A stretch of 64,000 nucleotides of DNA, from the NCBI GenBank assembly GCA_965275905.1, contig CBDHYJ010000074.1, positions 1 to 64,000 of the forward strand. Direction: 5' to 3'. The translations under genes were made by a program, and so were the position numbers. This stretch comes from CBDAQD01 sp965275905. GTDB lineage: Bacteria; Pseudomonadota; Alphaproteobacteria; Rhizobiales; JAJFHC01. Below the pieces are notes generated by a model that did not search any database, was not told where the DNA came from, and saw only the letters and a list, made by a program, of their open reading frames with translations. Within the stretch, counting starts at the first letter, position 1, and each line of letters begins with the position of its first letter. Shown piece after piece: positions 18,382-24,544 of the stretch.

Positions 18382-18413
18382 CGGTGGCCGGCGACCCGCA
18401 GCGCCGGCCACCG
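18382..18413. repeat. 12-bp perfect inverted repeat with 8-base loop
   Basis: Arms CGGTGGCCGGCG and CGCCGGCCACCG are perfect complements around ACCCGCAG. A second, smaller dyad (CCGTAC ... GTACGG, 18412-18437) overlaps its right end. No T-run follows on either strand, so it is not a standard terminator. It could be a REP-like element, a structured RNA or a protein site. Confidence 0.6.
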
Positions 18414-18486
18414 TACCTGCCCAAAGAACAGTACGGGCGGGTCATCCCGCAATGACCATTTCGATTTGCTCTCCAGCAGCGTCAAT

Positions 18487-18506
18487 GTGTCAGAAATAGC
18501 TGACAC
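18487..18506. promoter_or_regulatory. 20-bp dyad resembling a lux-box
   Basis: Arms GTGTCAG and CTGACAC are perfect complements separated by 6 bases, giving a 20-bp dyad, the size of sites bound by LuxR-type dimers. It lies 111 bases beyond the 3' end of the first LuxR gene. A stem-loop ending that transcript is the other reading, but no T-run follows. Confidence 0.35.
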
Positions 18507-18617
18507 CTATCAAGCTATGGAAAAATATAGGCCTGAAACGCCGCCGTTCAGCGGGTTTCACCTAATTTGACCATCACCTCTACTAATGAATTAATTCGAC
18601 ATTCACCGATCTGAAAC

Positions 18618-19361
18618 TCAGGGTTGAAGTGTTCCAGACTGTATCGCCTTGACCAGGGCCTGCGCTCTGGTCCGTGCTTTGAGCTTCCTGCACGCGTTGG
18701 AAATATGCAGGCCCACCGTAACCGGGCGCAGCCCCATTCGCTCCGCTATTCGGTCATTTCGCAATCCGCGGGACAGCCATAAGAGGCACTCCCGCTCGCG
18801 AGCAGTGAGCCGGGCTTCCATTCTTCCAGCCTGCAATGCCAGATTGTGCAGTCTTTCGATGGACATTATTCCGGCGAGATGGAGGCTGGTGCCGTGTTCC
18901 TGGAAAAACCGCTTGAATTCGCCCGCTGTCAGATCCGTATCGAAGATGAACCGGCCCCAATCCCGATTCGATCGGTCATGCATGGGAAACATGACCGACG
19001 CCCGAATGCCGATGTCGGTGAGTGAAGCCAGATAATCCTTCAGCTTAGAATGGATCGAAGGGTTCGCCTCATCGAAAGCGGCACCCCCAAAATATGGTGT
19101 GACATTTTCCCTGCAGTGTAGCGCCGCAGGATCGGACTCGGTTGAAATCTCGGCAAGATACTCATCCCAAACCCACGGCGGCGTGGTCCCGAGAACAACC
19201 GGGTCGACATGGCCAGTCGTCACGTAAGCGCCGATGTGGCTCGCACCGTAAGCACGCATGAACTTGATCGTTTCATCCCACACCTCAGTCGCCGAATCGG
19301 CATCGTTGACCGATGACAGGAAGTCCCAAATGCGTCCGTCTATTGCGGCATTGTTTTCCAT
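18618..19361 (-). CDS. LuxR-family regulator with autoinducer-binding domain (first of a tandem pair)
   Basis: A 247-residue regulator: N-terminal autoinducer-binding domain (about 1-165) and C-terminal LuxR HTH (about 180-245, with LTARERECLLWLSRGLRND). Of the classical acyl-homoserine-lactone pocket residues, W63, Y68, the D77-P78 pair and G118 appear kept. A Tyr (TPY) stands where a Trp is usual. No LuxI synthase is in the window, so it is a LuxR solo. The start at 19361 was chosen because the longer frame reads through a GC hairpin. It lies 49 bases downstream of a similar regulator of identical length, suggesting tandem duplication. Confidence 0.88.
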   Translation of the reverse strand: MENNAAIDGRIWDFLSSVNDADSATEVWDETIKFMRAYGASHIGAYVTTGHVDPVVLGTTPPWVWDEYLAEISTESDPAALHCRENVTPYFGGAAFDEANPSIHSKLKDYLASLTDIGIRASVMFPMHDRSNRDWGRFIFDTDLTAGEFKRFFQEHGTSLHLAGIMSIERLHNLALQAGRMEARLTARERECLLWLSRGLRNDRIAERMGLRPVTVGLHISNACRKLKARTRAQALVKAIQSGTLQP

Positions 19362-19371
19362 TACGACGCCT

Positions 19372-19392
19372 GTCCCCGCCCGCGGCGGGGAC
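19372..19392 (-). promoter_or_regulatory. GC hairpin between the tandem LuxR genes
   Basis: GTCCCCGCC and GGCGGGGAC form a perfect 9-bp stem with a 3-base loop, ending 10 bases upstream of the downstream LuxR start codon. In the transcript this stem would sit where a ribosome must land. It may reduce translation of the second cistron or attenuate transcription; no T-run follows. Confidence 0.5.
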
Positions 19393-19410
19393 TCCCCGGT
19401 TGGCCAGTCC

Positions 19411-20154
19411 TCAAGGTGATACAAACCCCTCAAGCAACGCGGTTGCCAGCGCTTGCTCGCGGGTCTGCGCCGACAGTTTCTTGCGCGCATTGGACAGATG
19501 GAATTCAACCGTGACCGGCCTCACCCCCAACTTCGCCGCAATACTTTCATTTCGGAGCCCACGGCCCAGCCAGAGCAGACATTCGCGTTCACTCGGCGTC
19601 AATGGCACCGGGTCGTCGGTCTTGGTTTCGATCTGGTTCTGCAATCTGCGGAATGCAGCAGTCGCCGCCAGATAGACCTTGGCGCCAAACTCTTTCTGGA
19701 AGGCATCGATATCGCCCGGGCCAAAATCAGTCGCGAAATCGAATATGCCCCACTTGTCTGCGTCGCTTCCGTGAACCGGTATCGAACAGGTTGTCGAAAT
19801 CCCTGCCTCAGTAATCTCTTCGAGGTATTGCCGCCGTAACGCCGGCAGATCGGGCGACACGCATTCGACCGACTTACCGCCAAGGTGCGGCGTCACATTT
19901 TGCCTGCAATGCTCCCAGGCCACGTCGAGATCAGGATAGATGCACTCGAGAAACAGCTCTTTCATCCACTGCGGGGTGGTCCACAGCAGGAGCGGTTCTG
20001 GATCATTCAGATTCAGGCTGATTCCAACATGGCTCGCCCCCAGCCCCGACATGAAATCGACTGTCAGCCCCCAGGTCTCGTCGACACCTTCGGCCCTTGA
20101 AATGGACGTCATGAAATCAGCTACGTCATAGTTGACTTCCAATCCGTTTTTCAT
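19411..20154 (-). CDS. LuxR-family regulator with autoinducer-binding domain (second of a tandem pair)
   Basis: A 247-residue LuxR-type regulator with the same layout as its downstream neighbour: ligand-binding domain then HTH with LTPSERECLLWLGRGLRNE. The HTH halves of the two are clearly similar, including the shared RPVTV recognition-helix stretch, so they may bind related sites. The pocket differs: the usual D-P pair reads D-V (YPDLDVAWEHC), suggesting a different or lost ligand. It is probably transcribed first, from the 344-base gap upstream that contains a perfect 14-bp palindrome. Confidence 0.88.
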   Translation of the reverse strand: MKNGLEVNYDVADFMTSISRAEGVDETWGLTVDFMSGLGASHVGISLNLNDPEPLLLWTTPQWMKELFLECIYPDLDVAWEHCRQNVTPHLGGKSVECVSPDLPALRRQYLEEITEAGISTTCSIPVHGSDADKWGIFDFATDFGPGDIDAFQKEFGAKVYLAATAAFRRLQNQIETKTDDPVPLTPSERECLLWLGRGLRNESIAAKLGVRPVTVEFHLSNARKKLSAQTREQALATALLEGFVSP

Positions 20155-20498
20155 GCCACCCCGCAATCTGTTCGAGGCGACGCGCACTCAGATTTCTTCG
20201 AAATCATCGAATTGACAGCAACCAATATTTGCACCCTCGATGCGATACGCCTGCACAACCGTCGGCCCGCACCCACGTCTGTCGATTCGCCTTACGGCTT
20301 CCCGTGTCAAAGATATACAAGTTTCGGCATATGCGGAACGATCGTTCCACATTTATTGGAAACTAAACCTTGGGCTGAATCGCGGGCGGAATTATCCCGA
20401 TCAGTTCCATGGCGCACTCAGGTCGGACAGGATTTGCCTCGGAACACTGGAACCGGATGGCTGTCTGCCGGGGTTACGCTGCCATTTCATTCGGCCCC
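20155..20498. promoter_or_regulatory. leader region of the LuxR pair with adjacent palindromes
   Basis: A 344-base non-coding stretch between the LuxR pair and the BCAT-like gene. It holds an 8-bp palindrome GCATATGC (20327-20334) directly followed by a perfect 14-bp palindrome GGAACGATCGTTCC (20335-20348), about 180 bases upstream of the LuxR start. This is a likely regulator-binding site, possibly for the LuxR proteins themselves. Open frames crossing it have no support. Confidence 0.45.
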
Positions 20499-21341
20499 CT
20501 ACCCCTTGTGCGCCCACTCCCAATAAAGCTCGCGCGCACGAATGCCCACCGGCCCCGGCTGCAATTGCCGATCCTCGATGCGCGTAACAGGCATAACCTT
20601 GCCGTAGTTGCCGGACGAAAAGACTTCATCGGCATCCAGAAAGTCGTTCCAGGCAATTGTGCGCTCGACGACAGTGTAACCGGCTTCGCGAAGAAGCGAA
20701 GCGACGCGCTGTCGGGTCACGCCATTCAGGAATGTTCCGTTTGGCACGGGCGTGTGCGCGACACCTTCCTTGACCATCCAGATGTTTGCCGTCGCGAGTT
20801 CAGCAACGTTACCCATCGCATCCAGCATCAGTGCATTGTCGAAGCCCCGGTCTTGAGCCTCACGCAATGCACGGCCGGAGTTCGGGTAGAGGCATGCCGC
20901 TTTGGCGTTCGTCGGCGCCATTTCGTATGTCGGCCGGCGAAAAGGAGACAAGGTCATCGAGAACCCGTTTGGTTCCGGGATCGGCGACTCATGCAGGCAA
21001 AAGCAGAACTTCGTCGTCTCGGGATCGGCGGCGACAAAACCGCCTTGAGCCCAATACATGGGGCGAACATACAATTCAGCTCCGGACGCGAATTTCGATA
21101 TTCCGTCGGCTGCGATTTCCAGAAGTTCGCCAACTTCGTGCAGCGGCTTAAGGCCCATGGCCACAGCCGAATTGTTGAGCCGCTGGCAATGCAGATCCAG
21201 ATCGGGAGCGACTCCCTCAAATGCCCGGGCACCATCAAAAACAGTCGATGCCAGCCAGGCACCGTGATCCATTGGCCCCATGACTGCCGGATTTCCTTCA
21301 TGCCAATCGCCATTGAAAAACGTCCAGGCTTGTTCACTCAT
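20499..21341 (-). CDS. branched-chain amino acid aminotransferase-like (class IV PLP) enzyme
   Basis: A fold-type IV PLP transaminase of 280 residues, from MSEQAWTFFNGDWHEG. Signature segments include STVFDGARAFEG, the LYVRPMYWAQGG stretch, the lysine in APTNAKAACLYPNS that should form the PLP aldimine, and DNALMLDAMGNVAELATANIW. IlvE converts branched-chain amino acids and 2-oxo acids, but D-amino acid transaminase and aminodeoxychorismate lyase share the fold. It is divergent from an EamA exporter, which may export an amino acid or its product. Confidence 0.85.
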   Translation of the reverse strand: MSEQAWTFFNGDWHEGNPAVMGPMDHGAWLASTVFDGARAFEGVAPDLDLHCQRLNNSAVAMGLKPLHEVGELLEIAADGISKFASGAELYVRPMYWAQGGFVAADPETTKFCFCLHESPIPEPNGFSMTLSPFRRPTYEMAPTNAKAACLYPNSGRALREAQDRGFDNALMLDAMGNVAELATANIWMVKEGVAHTPVPNGTFLNGVTRQRVASLLREAGYTVVERTIAWNDFLDADEVFSSGNYGKVMPVTRIEDRQLQPGPVGIRARELYWEWAHKG

Positions 21342-21392
21342 CTGTATGCTGTCCCGTGTTGTCTGTTCAGCGCCCTGCGCTTGTTCTGCGGC

Positions 21393-21410
21393 GCGAACCT
21401 GAGGGTTCGC
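21393..21410 (-). promoter_or_regulatory. hairpin in the leader of the BCAT-like gene
   Basis: GCGAACC and GGTTCGC make a perfect 7-bp stem with a 4-base loop, 52-69 bases ahead of the start codon. A second dyad (GGCTCC ... GGAGCC, 21474-21493) lies further upstream, in the gap shared with the divergent exporter. Either could be a regulator site; an attenuator is not shown because no leader peptide or T-run is evident. Confidence 0.35.
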
Positions 21411-21566
21411 AGTTCCCGTCACGATGCCGGGAAAGCGACGGAGATACAATCCCCAAAGATCAACGGCGACACAGGCTCCTCCATGATGGAGCCGCCGGCC
21501 CCTCCGGCGAAATGAAACGGTGAAACGGACTTGTCGAGATGATATGACGCTCGCCGTCAGGCACAC

Positions 21567-22469
21567 ATGAGCGCAACCGGAAATATCTCTGCGCGTCCCG
21601 GTTTCTGGGACTACGTTCTTCTGCTCTCGCTTTCGGCGATCTGGGGCAGCAGTTTTCTGTTCATAAAGATCGGTGTCGATTCAATCCCCCCGGTAAGTCT
21701 GACGGCTGGCCGCCTGGCACTCGCGGCCGTCTTGATGGCAGTCGTTGCATTGCTGGCGAAACAGTCCCTGCCCCGCGAGCGTCGCGTCTGGATCCTGATC
21801 GCGATGGCTGCCCTTTTCGGGAATGTCTTTCCCTTCACACTCATCAGTTGGGGCGAAGAGACCGTCGACAGCGGTGTCGCCGCGATCCTGATGGCAGTCA
21901 TGCCGCTGACAACGGTCCTCCTTGCACACATTTTTACGCAGGATGAACCGTTGACCCGGCACAAGGCTGTCGGGGTAGGCCTCGGCCTTCTTGGTCTGAT
22001 AATTCTCATCGGGCCGGCAAAACTCCTGCATCTGGGAGACGATGCCGTGCGACAGATCGCAATCGCTGGCGCTGCATTCTGCTACGGTGTCAATGCCCTC
22101 GTGGCAAAGCATCTGATCGACCTGCCGAAGCGTGCACTCGCCGCCGCAATCACAGCGCTCTCCGCAGTCATCATAATTCCGGTCTCTCTCGTCTTGGATG
22201 CGCCCTGGACAATTGCAGCCAGCGGCAACTCAGTGGTCGCAATGGTGTTTCTCGGACTGCTCCACACCGCATTTGCGACGCTCATCATGTTTGCAATCGT
22301 CAAGCGGCAGGGAGCGTCGTTCTTTTCACAATTGAACTTTCTCACACCACTCATTGGCGTGTTTCTTGGCGCCGCGGTCCTGCTGGAACGCCCTCCCGCA
22401 AATGCCTACATCGCGCTTGCCATCGTGCTGGCGGGCATTGCCGTGGCCCGGGGTCTGCGCTTCAGATAG
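21567..22469 (+). CDS. DMT-superfamily (EamA) transporter
   Basis: A 300-residue integral membrane protein with about ten hydrophobic helices in two EamA repeats. The first repeat starts with LSLSAIWGSSFLFIKIGVDSIPP, a typical EamA opening with the IWGSSF motif. The second starts around residue 155 (IAGAAFCYGVNALVAKHLI). Such proteins usually export amino acids or other small metabolites through the inner membrane. It is divergent from the BCAT-like aminotransferase with a 225-base shared control region. The substrate cannot be inferred. Confidence 0.9.
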   Translation: MSATGNISARPGFWDYVLLLSLSAIWGSSFLFIKIGVDSIPPVSLTAGRLALAAVLMAVVALLAKQSLPRERRVWILIAMAALFGNVFPFTLISWGEETVDSGVAAILMAVMPLTTVLLAHIFTQDEPLTRHKAVGVGLGLLGLIILIGPAKLLHLGDDAVRQIAIAGAAFCYGVNALVAKHLIDLPKRALAAAITALSAVIIIPVSLVLDAPWTIAASGNSVVAMVFLGLLHTAFATLIMFAIVKRQGASFFSQLNFLTPLIGVFLGAAVLLERPPANAYIALAIVLAGIAVARGLRFR

Positions 22470-22493
22470 GCTCGATCATCTGCTGGTGTCGCA

Positions 22494-23576
22494 TCACGCA
22501 GCGTACCGCCTCACCGCGTCTTCATCCCAGACAATTCCCAGCCCCGGTCCTCTCGGCGTGACAGCGCCGTCCACAACCTCCATTCTTTCGACGAGTATGT
22601 TCCCGGCAAGGTCCAGGAATTCCAGCCAGTGCGCCGTGGGTGTTACGGGCAGCACATGAGCGCTGGGCTCCACGAATGTATGGCTGGACATGGGAATTGA
22701 GGCTGCTTCGGCCAGGCCCGCTGCACGCATCCAGCCCGAAATACCACCGATCTTCATAAGATCCGGCATGGCGTAATCACACGCCCCTACCTCGATCGCC
22801 TTGGCCATGTCTGCGGGAAACCACCAGTTCTCACCGGTCTGAACCGGAACCGAAGACGCCTCACGTACGCGTGCATGTCCTTCGAAATCTTCTGCGGGCA
22901 CCGGCTCTTCAACCCAATAGAGATCAAAGTCCTGCATGGCGTCCATGCGCCGCAAGCACTCCGCGGCAGTCTGCGACTGGTTGTAGTCCACCATGAGTGC
23001 AACATCAGGACCGACGATATCCCTCGCGCCGGAAACCAGTTGAACATCCCTTTTCAGGTCTCCGTCGCCAAGCTTGATCTTGACGGCACGGAAGCCGTTC
23101 TCCAGAGACGCCTCGAGAACCGCTCTGTCTTCGATCGGGTCGACAAGTCCGAAGCTGTCATACGCGGGAACTGGCTTCGGCTCCCCTCCAAGCAGGCGAA
23201 CGACCGGCTGCCCGCAAGCTTTTCCAAGAGCATCCCACAACGCCATTTCGAGGCCCGAGAGAGCCATGCCGGCGATCCCCTGAACACCGAGCAGCCGGAA
23301 GCTTTTGCGCAGATCGCCCATCACCTCGACCGGCGCTACCGGCTTGCCCTCCACAAGTTCGGCTATGTTTTCCAGAAACGAGACCAAGGGTTTGAGTGCA
23401 ACCGTGGTGTAGCCGAACACATAGGCACATCCGGTAACGTTCTGGTCGGTTTGAACGTCTATCAGCACAAGAGGTGCATTCAGAACTGCACCGCTCGCCG
23501 TCCGTACTGGTCTTTCCAGTGGCGCGACGACGGCTCTAGCCGTCATGTTCCTGATTGAGAGTTGGTCTGATGGCAT
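22494..23576 (-). CDS. mandelate-racemase/muconate-lactonizing-type enolase superfamily enzyme
   Basis: A 360-residue enzyme; the start at 23576 has GAGGGA 7 bases upstream. Catalytic signatures are in order: the KxK pair (AVKIKLG, near 165), metal ligands D (MVDYNQ), E (WVEEP) and E (TGENWW), and the H in SSHTFVE. This is the mandelate racemase subgroup layout, where Lys and His act as acid-base pair on a carboxylate substrate. Sugar-acid dehydratase or racemase activity is likely. The gene is not near other sugar-acid genes, so the substrate is open. It is convergent with the EamA gene. Confidence 0.9.
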   Translation of the reverse strand: MPSDQLSIRNMTARAVVAPLERPVRTASGAVLNAPLVLIDVQTDQNVTGCAYVFGYTTVALKPLVSFLENIAELVEGKPVAPVEVMGDLRKSFRLLGVQGIAGMALSGLEMALWDALGKACGQPVVRLLGGEPKPVPAYDSFGLVDPIEDRAVLEASLENGFRAVKIKLGDGDLKRDVQLVSGARDIVGPDVALMVDYNQSQTAAECLRRMDAMQDFDLYWVEEPVPAEDFEGHARVREASSVPVQTGENWWFPADMAKAIEVGACDYAMPDLMKIGGISGWMRAAGLAEAASIPMSSHTFVEPSAHVLPVTPTAHWLEFLDLAGNILVERMEVVDGAVTPRGPGLGIVWDEDAVRRYAA

Positions 23577-23759
23577 GGCGCGGTCCCTCGACATCTCCCA
23601 GCCTTATCAGGGACTCTCTGTAACAGGAAGAAACTTAGTCAACGCGCGCCAAGTCTATAGTAAGGAGCTCCGGCAGGCAGCCAACGCACGCGCAACCGGA
23701 AGCGAGTGTTGAGGCCTTGGCTGCAGAACCGGGAGACGGACCTGCCGGCCCGACGGAGG

Positions 23760-23891
23760 TCAGGATGCCGGGCTTTGCTGAGACGAAATCTTGGCGGCTT
23801 CAAAAGGTACCGAGCCGCCATCCAGGTATGACCCGGTCCAGGCGACCGTTCCCGCCAGAACAGCAATTGCAATAATCGTTCCTCGTAACAC
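23760..23891 (-). CDS. possible small membrane peptide (43 aa)
   Basis: A GTG-started frame preceded by GAGGTG with 6-7 base spacing. The product begins with a hydrophobic helix (GTIIAIAVLAGTVAWTG) and ends in a short polar tail. This is the pattern of a single-pass small membrane protein or a short exported peptide. It has no family I know. Support is the ribosome-binding site plus the hydrophobic segment. A second peptide with the same build lies 170 bases upstream on the same strand. Confidence 0.45.
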   Translation of the reverse strand: MLRGTIIAIAVLAGTVAWTGSYLDGGSVPFEAAKISSQQSPAS

Positions 23892-24061
23892 GTCTACACC
23901 TCGCCGTTACGAATGACGTGTTCACTCAGGAACACGTTGACGCCGTCCAACCGGTCCGGCGCCTGAGGGGTACCGCGGCAGCCACCGCTGCCGATCATTT
24001 TTCAGGATGTAAGTGTCGTTTTCGCCGATTCAATAATCGTAGGCACACAAACGAGCAGAAC

Positions 24062-24223
24062 TCAGCGCCCGCCTTGGCGGAATTCCGTTATGTAATAGCC
24101 GTCAAGCGCGGCTGCATTCGTTGTAAATCCGTCTGTCCCGACCAGACCTTCCCAAACCACAACGCCAGAAAACACAACAACGGCCATCAACATCGCGGCA
24201 GCCGAGATAGCAAATTTAGACAT
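24062..24223 (-). CDS. possible small membrane peptide (53 aa)
   Basis: ATG-started, with GGGGA 5 bases upstream. Residues 5-24 form a hydrophobic helix (AISAAAMLMAVVVFSGVVVW), followed by a polar tail of about 28 residues ending EFRQGGR. A longer frame starts further upstream (24286) but lacks such a site. The family is not recognised. Like the 43-residue peptide downstream, it has an N-terminal helix followed directly by a short acidic-polar tail. Confidence 0.5.
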   Translation of the reverse strand: MSKFAISAAAMLMAVVVFSGVVVWEGLVGTDGFTTNAAALDGYYITEFRQGGR

Positions 24224-24544
24224 CAAATCCCCAATACGTTCCCGACATCGAAATACGGATGCCGACACTTCCAGCCCCGACGACATATGACGTACAGGTC
24301 TGAAAAAAATACAAACAGCTTCAACCCATCCACGAGCTGCTCATTTCACTGCAACCCAGAATGGGGGAGACACGCCGCGCCGTGTTCTCGAATCAAGTGA
24401 TACATCAGGCTTACGAAATGAACCGATACCGGTCTAGCCCAGACACCGGATCAAGGTCACTTTTAGACCCACTGATGCAAATTTGCCGCTTTGAGATTGA
24501 CAATATGGTTAACTTAGTCCGTGTACGGTGCAATTACAGCCCGC

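Larger units (their letters stand above)
17710..18617. other. 908-base stretch without a convincing gene
   Basis: Open frames here have no ribosome-binding site, no recognisable family and poor composition. The section 18120-18250 is AT-rich. What can be seen are two inverted repeats listed separately (18382-18413 and 18487-18506). The length is unusual in this gene-dense window, so it may hold a regulatory RNA, or the remains of a lost gene. Confidence 0.5.
23577..24544. other. 968-base gap holding two small membrane-peptide genes
   Basis: Between the enolase-superfamily gene and the flavoprotein gene no large gene is visible. Two short minus-strand frames with ribosome-binding sites are annotated separately (23760-23891 and 24062-24223). 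The rest (23577-23759, 23892-24061, 24224-24544) shows nothing I can support. Confidence 0.5.

Noticed and set aside
18382..18413. Rho-independent terminator
   Set aside because: No T-run on either strand and no gene ends close to it.
18252..18455. A 67-codon plus-strand frame in the long gap
   Set aside because: It starts without a ribosome-binding site, runs through the 12-bp hairpin and looks non-protein in composition.
20212..20526. A 104-codon plus-strand frame in the LuxR leader
   Set aside because: It runs into the end of the BCAT-like gene, has no ribosome-binding site and crosses the palindromes.
20409..21515. A 368-codon plus-strand frame opposite the BCAT-like gene
   Set aside because: Antisense shadow; the minus-strand frame has complete class IV aminotransferase motifs.
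21342..21566. Leader-peptide attenuator for the BCAT-like gene
   Set aside because: Hairpins are present, but no short frame rich in branched-chain codons with a ribosome-binding site was found.
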